A DNA stretch of 64,000 nucleotides from assembly GCA_900541565.1 (NCBI GenBank), contig UQKB01000006.1, forward strand, positions 34,836-98,835, given 5' to 3'. Origin of the DNA: an uncultured Oscillospiraceae bacterium. Lineage in GTDB: Bacteria > Bacillota > Clostridia > Oscillospirales > Acutalibacteraceae. The notes beneath the pieces were generated by a model. The model was not told the DNA's origin. It saw nothing but the letters and a program-made list of their open reading frames with translations, and searched no databases. Positions 42,831 through 52,311 of the stretch are shown piece after piece (position 1 is the stretch's first letter; each line of letters opens with the position of its first letter). A program made the translations under genes and the position numbers.

Positions 42831-45461
42831 ATGGCGAACAATGAAAAAACTGCAGTGACAAACGCACAGGCGCCCGAACTGATTGACAATGTCGACGCCT
42901 TGGTTGCAAAAATGCATGCAATGAGGCAGGCGCAAAGGGTATTTGCTACCTATACGCAGGAACAGGTAGACAAAATCTTTCATGCCGCTGCGCTGGCTGC
43001 CAACAAGCAGCGCATACCGCTTGCAAAAATGGCAGTGGAAGAAACGGGCATGGGCGTTGTTGAGGATAAGGTTATTAAAAATCACTACGCGGCGGAATAT
43101 ATTTACAATGCATATAAAGATACAAAAACCTGCGGCGTAATAGAAGAAGACAAGGCCTTCGGTATTAAAAAGATTGCAGAACCAATTGGCCTGATCGCAG
43201 CGGTTATTCCCACCACAAACCCCACCTCTACCGCAATCTTTAAAGCGCTGATCAGCTTAAAAACAAGGAACGCCATTATTATCAGTCCCCATCCGCGCGC
43301 CAAAAAATGTACCATTGCAGCGGCAAAGGTTGTGCTGGATGCCGCAGTTGCTGCCGGTGCGCCGGAAGGGATTATCGGTTGGATCGACGTACCTTCCCTT
43401 GAGCTCACAAACGAGGTCATGAAAAGCTCCGATACTATTCTTGCAACGGGCGGTCCCGGCATGGTCAAGGCGGCATATTCCTCAGGTAAGCCGGCTTTGG
43501 GTGTTGGCGCTGGTAATACGCCTGTTATTATTGACGATACAGCGGACATTCAGCTTGCCGTCAATTCTATTATTCATTCCAAAACCTTCGACAATGGTAT
43601 GATCTGCGCTTCCGAACAGTCCGTTACGGTTCTTTCCAAGGTGTACAACGCAGTCAAAAAAGAATTTAAAGAACGCGGCTGCTATTTCCTGAAAGGCGAT
43701 GAACTGGACAAAGTCAGGAAAACAATCATTATTAACGGCGCCTTGAATGCAAAGATTGTTGGACAGAAAGCGCATACAATTGCTGCGCTTGCCGGCGTTG
43801 ATGTGCCGGAGGATACAAAAATCCTGATCGGCGAAGTAGAATCTGTAGATATTTCTGAAGAGTTTGCACATGAAAAGCTGTCCCCGGTGCTTGCCATGTA
43901 TAAGGCCAAGGATTTTGACGAGGCAATTGCAAAGGCAGAGCGTCTGGTTGCAGACGGCGGCTATGGGCATACCTCCTCTTTGTATATCCATCCTGCCCAA
44001 TCTGAAAAAATTGCAAAGCATGCAGCGGCTATGAAGACCTGCCGCGTTTTAATCAACACACCGTCTTCCCATGGCGGTATCGGCGATCTTTACAATTTTA
44101 AGCTTGCGCCTTCGCTTACGCTTGGATGCGGCTCCTGGGGCGGCAATTCCGTTTCAGAAAATGTTGGTGTAAAGCATCTTATCAATATTAAAACGGTTGC
44201 CGAAAGGAGAGAGAACATGCTTTGGTTTAGGACACCACAGAAGGTTTATTTCAAAAAAGGCTGCATGCCGGTTGCTTTGGATGAACTTGGCACGGTGATG
44301 GGTAAGAAAAAGGCCTTTATCGTTACAGACTCTTTCCTTTATAAAAACGGCTATGTCAAACCTATCCAGGATAAGCTCGATGAAATGCAAATCCAGCATA
44401 CATGCTTTTATGAGGTTGCACCCGACCCGACGCTTGCCTGTGCAAAGGAAGGCACAAAGGCAATGGCTTCGTTTGAACCGGACGTCATTATCGCATTGGG
44501 CGGCGGCAGTGCAATGGATGCGGCGAAGATCATGTGGGTAATGTATGAGCATCCGGAAGTTGACTTTATGGATATGGCTATGCGCTTTATGGATATCCGT
44601 AAAAGGGTGTACACGTTCCCCAAAATGGGTGAAAAGGCTTTCTTTGTAGCCATCCCGACCTCTTCTGGTACAGGTTCCGAGGTAACGCCGTTTGCCGTTA
44701 TTACAGACGAGACAACGGGTGTAAAATACCCGCTTGCCGACTATGAGCTTTTGCCCAACATGGCCATTATTGATGCGGATAATATGATGACCCAGCCCAA
44801 GGGCTTGACCAGCGCGTCTGGTATTGATGCATTGACTCATGCGCTGGAGGCTTATGCCTCTGTCATGGCAACAGATTATACGGACGGCCTTGCACTCAAG
44901 GCAATGAAGAATATCTTTAAATATTTACCGGCTGCTTATGAAAAGGGTGCGGACGATCCGGTTGCAAGGGAAAAAATGGCGGACGCGTCCACCATGGCCG
45001 GTATGGCATTTGCAAATGCATTTCTTGGTGTTTGTCATTCCATGGCGCATAAGCTCGGCGCATACCACCATCTTCCGCATGGTGTAGCCAACGCATTGCT
45101 GATTACGTATGTTATGCGCTTTAATGCTTCTGCGGTTCCCACAAAGATGGGTACGTTCCCACAGTATCAATATCCGCATTGTCTGGAAAGATATGTAGAG
45201 TGTGCAAACTTCTGCGGTATTTCCGGGAAAGACGATCAGGATACCTTTGAAAAATTCCTTGCTGCAATTGATCAGCTCAAGGAAAAGGTCGGCATTAAAA
45301 AGACGATTGCCGATTACGGCATTCGGGAGGAAGATTTCCTTGCAACCCTGGACGAGATGGTCGAAAATGCTTTTGACGACCAGTGCACGGGTGCAAATCC
45401 CAGATATCCGCTGATGAGCGAAATCAAAGATATGTACCTGAAAGCCTATTACGGTAAATAA
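42831..45461 (+). CDS. adhE: Bifunctional acetaldehyde-CoA/alcohol dehydrogenase
   Basis: Reduces acetyl-CoA to acetaldehyde and then to ethanol using two NADH, recycling NAD+ in fermentation. The 876-residue protein has an N-terminal acylating aldehyde dehydrogenase (residues about 10-440) with the catalytic-cysteine region FDNGMICASEQSV, and an iron-dependent alcohol dehydrogenase (about 450-870) with GGGSAMDAAKI, HALEAYASV and the iron-binding HSMAHKLGAYHHLPHG. The start ATG at 42831 follows GGAGG 9 nt upstream. Expression is probably controlled by Rex at the operator on its promoter. A terminator follows at 45476-45509. Confidence 0.96.
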   Translation: MANNEKTAVTNAQAPELIDNVDALVAKMHAMRQAQRVFATYTQEQVDKIFHAAALAANKQRIPLAKMAVEETGMGVVEDKVIKNHYAAEYIYNAYKDTKTCGVIEEDKAFGIKKIAEPIGLIAAVIPTTNPTSTAIFKALISLKTRNAIIISPHPRAKKCTIAAAKVVLDAAVAAGAPEGIIGWIDVPSLELTNEVMKSSDTILATGGPGMVKAAYSSGKPALGVGAGNTPVIIDDTADIQLAVNSIIHSKTFDNGMICASEQSVTVLSKVYNAVKKEFKERGCYFLKGDELDKVRKTIIINGALNAKIVGQKAHTIAALAGVDVPEDTKILIGEVESVDISEEFAHEKLSPVLAMYKAKDFDEAIAKAERLVADGGYGHTSSLYIHPAQSEKIAKHAAAMKTCRVLINTPSSHGGIGDLYNFKLAPSLTLGCGSWGGNSVSENVGVKHLINIKTVAERRENMLWFRTPQKVYFKKGCMPVALDELGTVMGKKKAFIVTDSFLYKNGYVKPIQDKLDEMQIQHTCFYEVAPDPTLACAKEGTKAMASFEPDVIIALGGGSAMDAAKIMWVMYEHPEVDFMDMAMRFMDIRKRVYTFPKMGEKAFFVAIPTSSGTGSEVTPFAVITDETTGVKYPLADYELLPNMAIIDADNMMTQPKGLTSASGIDALTHALEAYASVMATDYTDGLALKAMKNIFKYLPAAYEKGADDPVAREKMADASTMAGMAFANAFLGVCHSMAHKLGAYHHLPHGVANALLITYVMRFNASAVPTKMGTFPQYQYPHCLERYVECANFCGISGKDDQDTFEKFLAAIDQLKEKVGIKKTIADYGIREEDFLATLDEMVENAFDDQCTGANPRYPLMSEIKDMYLKAYYGK

Positions 45462-45475
45462 GCTGTTTGACAGAT

Positions 45476-45509
45476 AAAATCAGGTGTGTCCACAAACGCA
45501 CCTGATTTT
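45476..45509 (+). terminator. Terminator after adhE
   Basis: AAAATCAGGTG... pairs with ...CACCTGATTTT over a short loop, followed by T residues. Confidence 0.8.
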
Positions 45510-45751
45510 TGCCTTAGGCCTTTTGCAGCGGGCCGTACGGCATGCTTGCTGCATTTTTTGAAGGCTTTTGAGGAAAAACATACAAATAGCAGGGATGATA
45601 TTGGTAATTGTGTATTATTAAACAAAAATCACGCACAATATTTTATGGTATTTTAACTATACAATGCGCGAAGGTTGTAGTATAATTAAAAAAGATACCA
45701 GCCGGTATCTTTGAATCTAACATAAAGGCTATACCGGAAAGGGGAATTCTT

Positions 45752-46504
45752 ATGAATTTTGAAAAAATACTTGCAGAGCGTAAAGACAAAGTCATTTATA
45801 AAGACGGTGACAATGTAGTAAAGGTATTCAGTGAAAAATATCCGAAATCTGACGTTTTAAACGAAGCGCTCAACCATGCCAGAGTAGAAGAAACTGGTCT
45901 TGCAATTCCGGAAATCCGCGCGGTTTCTATTTTAGACGGCAAATGGGCGATTACGCTGCAATATATTGAGGGGAAGACTCTGCAGCAAATGATGGATGAA
46001 GACCCCGACAATATAGAAAAGTATATGAACGATTTTGTCGACCTGCAGCTGCAGGTGCACAGTATGCGCGCGCCGCTGCTCAACAAGCAGAAGGACAAAA
46101 TGAACCGTAAGATATCCAGTTTGCGCGATACGGTAAGCGCAACCATCCGTTACGAGCTGCATACACGCGTGGAATCCATGCCCAAGCATGCCAAGGTTTG
46201 CCACGGCGATTTTAACCCCAGTAATATTATTATAGACAGCAGCGGTAAAGCCTATATTATTGACTGGTCCCACGCAACACAGGGAAATGCTTCGGCAGAT
46301 GCAGCAAGAACCTATCTGCTTTTTTCATTAAAGCAGCCGGAGCTTGCAGAAATGTATATGAACCTGTTTTGTGAAAAAAGCAATACGGCAAAGCAATATG
46401 TCCAGCAATGGTTGCCAATTGTAGCAGCCACACAGATGGTCAAAGGCATTGAAGAAGAAAAAGAATTGCTTTCCAAATGGATTAACGTGGTGGATTACGA
46501 ATAA
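45752..46504 (+). CDS. APH/choline-kinase-like phosphotransferase
   Basis: A 250-residue protein kinase-like phosphotransferase of the APH/choline-kinase superfamily. The catalytic loop is CHGDFNPSNIIID (Asp and Asn) and the metal loop is IIDWSHATQG, both intact. The N-lobe VVKVFSEKY gives the ATP-binding lysine. The phosphorylated substrate is unknown; aminoglycoside resistance is one of several possible roles and is not supported by context. It stands alone, and a strong hairpin lies downstream at 46624-46676. Confidence 0.8.
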   Translation: MNFEKILAERKDKVIYKDGDNVVKVFSEKYPKSDVLNEALNHARVEETGLAIPEIRAVSILDGKWAITLQYIEGKTLQQMMDEDPDNIEKYMNDFVDLQLQVHSMRAPLLNKQKDKMNRKISSLRDTVSATIRYELHTRVESMPKHAKVCHGDFNPSNIIIDSSGKAYIIDWSHATQGNASADAARTYLLFSLKQPELAEMYMNLFCEKSNTAKQYVQQWLPIVAATQMVKGIEEEKELLSKWINVVDYE

Positions 46505-46623
46505 TTTATCTCTCCAAGAGGCATGGCCTGTATACAGTATGATCTGTAAAAAATAAAAAAAGAGTAACCCGGCGGCTTTTGTGCCATGCACAGCTGCCTG
46601 CTTGCTTAATAAATAGGATGATG

Positions 46624-46676
46624 AAACGGCCTTGCGCCCAGATTTTGTATATCTGGGCGCAAGGCCGTTTTTTATA
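46624..46676. terminator. Strong 20-bp terminator between convergent genes
   Basis: AAACGGCCTTGCGCCCAGAT (46624-46643) and its exact complement at 46651-46670 form a 20-bp stem with a 7-nt loop, followed by a T run to 46676. It separates the phosphotransferase gene from the M4 protease gene. Confidence 0.85.
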
Positions 46677-46774
46677 ACGTATTTTTCAAAATACACCTTT
46701 CAATTATGCGTTGCTTTACTCACATCATGCCAGAATACAGCCTTTTTGTGCAGCAGACAATTAAAGGTTAAATA

Positions 46775-49456
46775 CTACGCTGCCGCTGGCTGCACAGGTG
46801 TAAGTGTATTGTAGTCAAATGTAATTGTCATACTGTCCTCCAACGCGGTAAATACGTCTGGATCCTCTTCCTCTGAAAGGATCGAATAGACTTTTGGCAC
46901 ACCGTCACGCAGCTCCTGGAATCTGAACATCAGTTTACCCTTTGGCAGAATCATTTGCGTGTTGCCGGTTTTATCCGCACAAATCGAAGATAACGCTCCG
47001 GTTTCACTGTTTTTTACTACAATTACCCATTCTGTGTTTTCCGGAAGATTTTCAACGACAAAGCTTACGGAGGTAAAACCCTCTTTCGGAGGAAAATCCG
47101 GAAAAACAGAGGTATCTGCATTTAAAATATACGCATCTTCAAATAATTCTGTCAACAGAGGAATATACGCATCCATCTCCTGCCGCTGTGCCGTATATTT
47201 TATATAAGCAAAAACATCGTCAAAATCAGCTAGGGGGTTAAAAACCAGGAAGGTAGACAGCCACAGGTCATAAGCTTCCTCCATCGTCATATTCCCCTGC
47301 TCATAGCTGTCAAAGACAATTTTGGACAAAATGGAATTATTAACATGCACGCCGCCGTTATCGTTCAAAGAGCCAGGAAGCTCTACATCTGCCTGGTAAT
47401 ACGCATCGCCAAAATATTCCGGCTGTGCATACTGGTTTGGGTTACTCATGCTCCTTATGGGTGAACCGGAGCTTTCTGCCAGCATCCATGTTTCGGTGTC
47501 GGAATTGGCAGGGTCAATCAGCATTTCTGTCAGATTCCCCAGAATGTCGGCGTAAGATTCCTCAATGGCGCCCGTTGTATTTTGATAAGGAGCGCTGCCG
47601 GTCCAGTTGTATTTTACGCCATGCGTAAATTCATGTGCGGCAACATCCAAAGAGGTGCTGATTGGGAAGTTGGAAAACATAAAAACGCCCCATCCAAACG
47701 CATTACCCATATAGCAGGCGTTTTCAATTTCCTTTCCGTTTTCCTGGTAGCCCAGGTAGAGGACAAGAGGGATCCCTTCTCCGTCAATCGATTTTACACC
47801 GTTAGAGGCATAGTAGTCATATGCTCTGGTTATATTGTAAATGACAGAAACATATATTGCAGGAACCTCTGTGGGATCATCAAAATAATAAAGCGTTGGC
47901 ACCGTATAATTGTTCTCTGCCGACTGATGGCCGTCAGCAGGCAGAATACGCCTTTGCGTATCACAGAAATAATATTGTCCGGTTTCCTCGTCTGTGGCAA
48001 CCGGCAGCTGTACCTGCTGTCCCTGATAGGTGGTAAACGTCATCAGCTCTGTGCTGCATTGAAAATAGTCATCGTTGTTATACTCGCTGCTTTCCAAACG
48101 GTAATCTTCAAGCGAGGTCACCGTCTGCATGGAAAGAGCCTGTCCTGTCGTAGCGTTTATATAAATTTTTAGATAAACAGGTTTTTCTTCCATTGTTTCA
48201 ATATCGGAATCATCCAACCGGTATACCACCCAGCACAGCGCAGAATTAAAATGTAAATAGTCAAGCGTCGGCTCTTTGTCCACCTTTGGCAAAGTGGGGA
48301 AAAGTGAACTTACAATCGCATCGGCCTGCTGCGCGCTGATCATGCTATTCTCAAAGTCGGCAACACCGGCCTGCGGAATAATGGAACTGGAAATACAAAG
48401 CGCATTGCCATCCTTATCTGCGCCAACCGTAAGGTAAGAGGTTGAAAGAAATGCACTTCCGGCCGCCTGCTGGAAGGTATAATATGTATCCCCGTTGTCA
48501 TCTTCCTTGATCAAAATACACGCGGCGCTTACATCGTTTTCTTTGGTATGAAACAAGGTTTCCACAGATTGCAGTGCAGTAAGCGCGCTGTCCGGATTTG
48601 TAATTTTATAATCGGTAAACCGTCCGTTTAAAAATGAAATCTCTCCGGCGTCGTTATAGACCACGTCGGGTTGTCCACCATTGAGCGCGGCAATATCTTC
48701 CAAAGTATTGTCGTGAATTTCAGCCTGCTTTGGATAGGTGACCGTTAAAGTAAGGGTAACGGTTTGCCCATTTAGGGTAATTTCTGCCTGCTCCGTAAAA
48801 GATAAAAATTCGTCCTCTGCGGCGTTGGCTTGCATAATAGAAGCGGCGCCTACAGGCAGGATTAGCGTAAAGCAAAGGAGCAAAGACAGAAAATTCTTCC
48901 CTCTTTTCTTTTTTACTGCAACGGCGGCCCCAATCACAATGGCGCAGAAAAATAAAACAGCAAGCACGGGCCAGATGTTAAAACTGTCCCCAGTTGCAGT
49001 TTTACCTGCTGCAGAAGAAGCGTTTGCAAGGGAAACGGCAGTCGGCTCTGTTGCAGACTGCTGCTGCGGCGGTGTCGGTGCTTCTGTCGCATCTGTATCA
49101 GAGGGTTCTGTGCTTTGTGCGGTTCCCGTAGGGGATACTGCGTCAGCATTTACTGTAAGATCTGCCTGTGCAGCAAAGGATTCACCTGCCTGCAGCGTAA
49201 TGGAATCCCCGGAAAGATCGCCTTTTAGACTGCCATTTTCTGTGCTGGTAAGCGTGTAACGAATTTGCTCCATTTGATAATCATTTGTGTTGGTGATCAC
49301 AACATCAACCGGCACGGTATCCTGTACAGCGCTGCTTGTGCTTATTTCAGCCTTTAATCCGTCGCTGATTGTAGCCGCCGAAGCATTGCTGCACAGGGCG
49401 GTACATAGAAAAACAATCATTACAAAGGATACAGCCAGTTTTTTGTACTTTTTCAA
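46775..49456 (-). CDS. Large secreted M4 (thermolysin-like) metalloprotease with internal sorting-like signal
   Basis: An 893-residue exported zinc protease. The catalytic domain has HEFTH (His608, Glu609, His612), the third ligand region GAIEESYAD (Glu633) and the active-site His in NDNGGVHVNNS. The N-terminal architecture is unusual. A signal peptide (1-27) leads a domain and a Thr/Pro/Glu/Ser-rich linker (115-150). KTATGD (152-157), a hydrophobic helix (161-181) and a KKKRGKN tail follow, like a sortase sorting signal in the middle of the protein. A second signal-peptide-like helix (189-204) then ends near ANAAED (about 213), before the propeptide and protease. AAAGGAGG supports the ATG. 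Either a fused two-gene product or a genuine double-spanning protein is possible. Confidence 0.88.
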   Translation of the reverse strand: MKKYKKLAVSFVMIVFLCTALCSNASAATISDGLKAEISTSSAVQDTVPVDVVITNTNDYQMEQIRYTLTSTENGSLKGDLSGDSITLQAGESFAAQADLTVNADAVSPTGTAQSTEPSDTDATEAPTPPQQQSATEPTAVSLANASSAAGKTATGDSFNIWPVLAVLFFCAIVIGAAVAVKKKRGKNFLSLLLCFTLILPVGAASIMQANAAEDEFLSFTEQAEITLNGQTVTLTLTVTYPKQAEIHDNTLEDIAALNGGQPDVVYNDAGEISFLNGRFTDYKITNPDSALTALQSVETLFHTKENDVSAACILIKEDDNGDTYYTFQQAAGSAFLSTSYLTVGADKDGNALCISSSIIPQAGVADFENSMISAQQADAIVSSLFPTLPKVDKEPTLDYLHFNSALCWVVYRLDDSDIETMEEKPVYLKIYINATTGQALSMQTVTSLEDYRLESSEYNNDDYFQCSTELMTFTTYQGQQVQLPVATDEETGQYYFCDTQRRILPADGHQSAENNYTVPTLYYFDDPTEVPAIYVSVIYNITRAYDYYASNGVKSIDGEGIPLVLYLGYQENGKEIENACYMGNAFGWGVFMFSNFPISTSLDVAAHEFTHGVKYNWTGSAPYQNTTGAIEESYADILGNLTEMLIDPANSDTETWMLAESSGSPIRSMSNPNQYAQPEYFGDAYYQADVELPGSLNDNGGVHVNNSILSKIVFDSYEQGNMTMEEAYDLWLSTFLVFNPLADFDDVFAYIKYTAQRQEMDAYIPLLTELFEDAYILNADTSVFPDFPPKEGFTSVSFVVENLPENTEWVIVVKNSETGALSSICADKTGNTQMILPKGKLMFRFQELRDGVPKVYSILSEEEDPDVFTALEDSMTITFDYNTLTPVQPAAA

Positions 49457-49836
49457 TGTTTTTCCTCCTTTTGTTTTCTATTCCTTTTTATTATACAGAC
49501 AAGAAGTTTTTTTCAATAGCAACAAGAAAAAAGAAAAATATGAAATATATACCATAGGAAAAGCGATCACTTTTTGTACGCGTTGTGTACACAATCGATT
49601 TTATAATAGGCTTTTCATGATGTTATCAACTGCAAAAACAGTTTCGTTTTCACACGGAAAAAAGCATATTTTCATTCAATAATAAAAGCAATACTGGAAT
49701 TCGACAAAAAATATGTTTTTCCACACGGTTTTTTATCAGTAAAATTGGCTGTTTTACATAATATGTTATGTAGAACAGCCGAAAAAGAACGAACCATGGT
49801 ACCATTTATATATCTTATACGAAAGGAGGTATAAAA
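49457..49836. other. Divergent gap between the M4 protease and XRE genes
   Basis: About 380 nt without a gene. It contains the hairpin at 49747-49780 and the palindromes ACCATGGT/ATGGTACCAT near 49795-49805, just before the XRE gene. No assured promoter was identified for the protease. Confidence 0.55.
49747..49780. repeat. 15-bp hairpin upstream of the XRE gene
   Basis: GGCTGTTTTACATAA (49747-49761) pairs with TTATGTAGAACAGCC (49766-49780), with one G-T wobble and a 4-nt loop. It has no T tail on either strand and could be an operator for the XRE regulator. Confidence 0.45.
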
Positions 49837-50046
49837 ATGCAAAAATACTGTGAAGTAATAAGAAATCTGCGGGAAGACCACGATTTAACGCAAACGAAAG
49901 TTGCAAAAGCGCTTGGAATATCACAACAGTACTATTCCAAATATGAAAACGGCAAAAATGAAATACCACTTCGTCATTTAGAAAGACTGGCGCAGTTTTA
50001 TCAGGTTTCAATGGATTACCTGATTCATGGCACAAACGAAAAGTAA
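49837..50046 (+). CDS. XRE-family small HTH regulator
   Basis: A 69-residue protein that is almost entirely a Cro/C1-type helix-turn-helix: TQTKVAKALGISQQYYSKYENGK is the HTH core (quoted in parts: TQTKVAKALGI and SQQYYSKYENGK). AAAGGAGG supports the ATG. It probably regulates itself or a nearby gene through the palindromes just upstream. No toxin or phage gene is adjacent. The terminator at 50137-50173 follows. Confidence 0.9.
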   Translation: MQKYCEVIRNLREDHDLTQTKVAKALGISQQYYSKYENGKNEIPLRHLERLAQFYQVSMDYLIHGTNEK

Positions 50047-50136
50047 AGCTATATTTTGCCGCTATGCTTGAATTGCCTGCAGTATGCGTGCTGGATGTGT
50101 GAAAATAATTTACATTCTTAAAATCCAGCGCAAAAC

Positions 50137-50173
50137 AAAAGCAGACAGCCTTTTTACGGTTGTCTGCTTTTTG
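50137..50173. terminator. Bidirectional terminator between XRE and rex
   Basis: AAAAGCAGACAGCC (50137-50150) pairs with GGTTGTCTGCTTTT (50158-50171) with one G-U pair; T runs are present on both strands. Confidence 0.8.
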
Positions 50174-50202
50174 TGCGCACATATTGCTTGTGCTATTTTC
50201 AA

Positions 50203-50847
50203 TCATTTTCGGTTGTCCGACTGTGTAATGCGGTAACAGAGGGTCATAAGGCTGTCCGACATATGAACATTTTCCATAATAACGTCGTCATATACCAGCG
50301 ACAGGTCGTAGTGGCTGAAGTTCCAATAGTTTTTTATGCCGCAGTTGTACAAAGTTTGGGCAATTGGGCCTACGGAGCTTTTCGGGATGCACAGCATCGC
50401 TACGCTGGGGCGGTTTGTTTTACAAAAATCTGCAAGATCGCGGATGTCATATACCTTTGTATTTCGAATCTCTGTGCCAATCAGCTCTTTATCGCGGTCA
50501 AAAATCCCAATAAGCTCAAACCCGCGCGTTTCAAAAGACATGTGCATCGCAACGGCGCGGCCCAGATTCCCTGCGCCAATCAAAATTGCCTTGTATGCAC
50601 TGCGCAACCCCAGAATATTTTCAATTTCGTCGTGCAGCTGTTCCACACTGTAACCATAGCCCTGCTGGCCAAAGCCGCCAAAACAGTTAAAATCTTGCCG
50701 GACCTGGGAGGCGGTCAGGTTCATTTTTGTGGCCAATTCTTTGGAAGAAATGCGCATAACGCCCTGCGTACGCAGTTCGGACAAAAAACGGTAATAGCGG
50801 GGCAGACGCCTTACCACAGACATAGATATGTGTTCTCTTTTCGGCAT
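50203..50847 (-). CDS. rex: Redox-sensing transcriptional repressor Rex
   Basis: A 214-residue NADH-sensing repressor. At low NADH it binds operators and represses fermentation genes such as adhE; NADH releases it. The N-terminus is a winged helix (residues about 10-80: YYRFLSELRTQGVMRISSKE, quoted in parts), and the C-terminal Rossmann domain has KAILIGAGNLGRAVAMHM. NPS-type signature FDRD follows the beta2 strand. GAGGTG supports the ATG. A Rex-like operator is on the adhE promoter at 42692-42709, in this same window. Confidence 0.95.
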   Translation of the reverse strand: MPKREHISMSVVRRLPRYYRFLSELRTQGVMRISSKELATKMNLTASQVRQDFNCFGGFGQQGYGYSVEQLHDEIENILGLRSAYKAILIGAGNLGRAVAMHMSFETRGFELIGIFDRDKELIGTEIRNTKVYDIRDLADFCKTNRPSVAMLCIPKSSVGPIAQTLYNCGIKNYWNFSHYDLSLVYDDVIMENVHMSDSLMTLCYRITQSDNRK

Positions 50848-50936
50848 CTCGTTTCACCTCGTGCAAAACAATGGATTTGAATGACTGGCATTCTGAAAAC
50901 AGCGTATAACGCAGGCTTAAGAACGGCAGCAATCCT

Positions 50937-50969
50937 GGACATGGGGCAGGTTATGCCTGCCCCATGTCC
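50937..50969. terminator. Strong hairpin after icd
   Basis: GGACATGGGGCAGG (50937-50950) pairs exactly with CCTGCCCCATGTCC (50956-50969). It lacks a T run on the minus strand, so it may act as a 3' stabilising hairpin rather than a terminator. Confidence 0.6.
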
Positions 50970-50979
50970 CTAAAAGATA

Positions 50980-52191
50980 TCACATCAGCTGAGCAAGACG
51001 ATTGTTGATTTCTTGCAAAAAGGTCTCTGTGTTTACCTTTTTCTTATTTGTAAGCGTAGAAAGCAAATACAAATCTCCTGTCATAACGCCGTCTTCAATG
51101 GTTTGGATTGTCGCTTTTTCCAAATTGTCCGCAAAAGCGCACAGCGCGGGAATATTGTCAAGCTCGCCTCTTTTTCTTAAAGCGCCGCTCCAGGCAAAAA
51201 GGGTAGCAACGCTGTTTGTGGAGGTTTCTTCACCTTTCAGGTGCTTATAATAATGCCGCTGTACAGTACCGTGTGCCGCTTCATATTCGTAAATACCGTC
51301 AGGAGAAACCAGAACGCTGGTCATCATGGCAAGCGAACCAAACGCGGTGGCGATCATGTCGGACATCACGTCTCCGTCGTAATTTTTGCATGCCCAGATA
51401 TAACCGCCCTGGGAACGGATCACCCTTGCAACAGCATCGTCAATCAGCGTGTAGAAGTATTCTATGCCGGCATTTGCAAATTTTTCTTTATATTCGCTTT
51501 CAAAAATTTCAAGAAAAATGTCCTTAAACCGGTGATCGTATTTCTTACTGATAGTATCCTTGGTTGCAAACCAGACGTCCTGCTTGGTATCCAGTGCGTA
51601 ATTAAAGCAGGAGCGAGCAAAGCTTTGAATGCTCTTGTCCAGGTTGTGCATTCCCTGAATCACCCCATCCCCGTCAAACTGATGGATCAACTGCCTTTGT
51701 TCGCTGCCGTCCGGCATTGTTACGCAAAGCTCCGCTTTAGAGCCGCCCTTTACAGTCATTTCCGTGTTTTTATACACGTCGCCATACGCATGACGGGCAA
51801 TACAAATCGGCTTGGTCCAGGTGGGGATAAAAGGCGTAATGCCCTTGACCAGAATAGGCGTTCTAAAAACCGTTCCATCCAAAATCGCACGGATCGTACC
51901 ATTGGGGGATTTCCACATTTCCTTCAGGTTATATTCGGTCATACGCTCTGCGTTTGGGGTAATGGTAGCACATTTTACGGCAACACCGTACTTTTTGGTC
52001 GCCTGTGCGCTGTCAAAGGTTACCTGGTCGTTTGTTTCGTTTCTGTGGGAAAGGCCAAGGTCGTAATAGTCTGTTTTCAGGTCAATATAGGGGGTGAGCA
52101 AAATGTCTTTGATCATCTGCCAGATGATCCTGGTCATTTCGTCGCCGTCCATTTCCACTAAAGGCGTTTTCATTTGAATTTTTTCTGCCAT
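50980..52191 (-). CDS. icd: NADP-dependent isocitrate dehydrogenase (homodimeric, eukaryote-like)
   Basis: Converts isocitrate to 2-oxoglutarate with NADP+. The 403-residue protein resembles the eukaryotic-type IDH (subfamily II): [29 protein letters not shown], the substrate-binding [18 protein letters not shown] and [20 protein letters not shown]. The start is ATG at 52191; a GTG 9 nt further upstream (52200) lies against the AGGAG and is rejected. It follows acn in the same direction after 120 nt. Together they supply 2-oxoglutarate for glutamate without a full TCA cycle in view. Confidence 0.95.
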   Translation of the reverse strand: MAEKIQMKTPLVEMDGDEMTRIIWQMIKDILLTPYIDLKTDYYDLGLSHRNETNDQVTFDSAQATKKYGVAVKCATITPNAERMTEYNLKEMWKSPNGTIRAILDGTVFRTPILVKGITPFIPTWTKPICIARHAYGDVYKNTEMTVKGGSKAELCVTMPDGSEQRQLIHQFDGDGVIQGMHNLDKSIQSFARSCFNYALDTKQDVWFATKDTISKKYDHRFKDIFLEIFESEYKEKFANAGIEYFYTLIDDAVARVIRSQGGYIWACKNYDGDVMSDMIATAFGSLAMMTSVLVSPDGIYEYEAAHGTVQRHYYKHLKGEETSTNSVATLFAWSGALRKRGELDNIPALCAFADNLEKATIQTIEDGVMTGDLYLLSTLTNKKKVNTETFLQEINNRLAQLM

Positions 52192-52311
52192 TGGTATCAC
52201 TCCTATATAGTATTGTCCTATCTTTTCTCAGATTCACATAATTTCTTATTTGATTTTTTATACGGCTGTACGCAGTCATCAAAAACAGCCGGCAGGCAGG
52301 AAAAAGGGCCT

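Noticed and set aside
51241..52161. Plus-strand open frame of about 306 codons opposite icd
   Set aside because: icd is unmistakable on the minus strand; this frame has implausible composition and no ribosome site.
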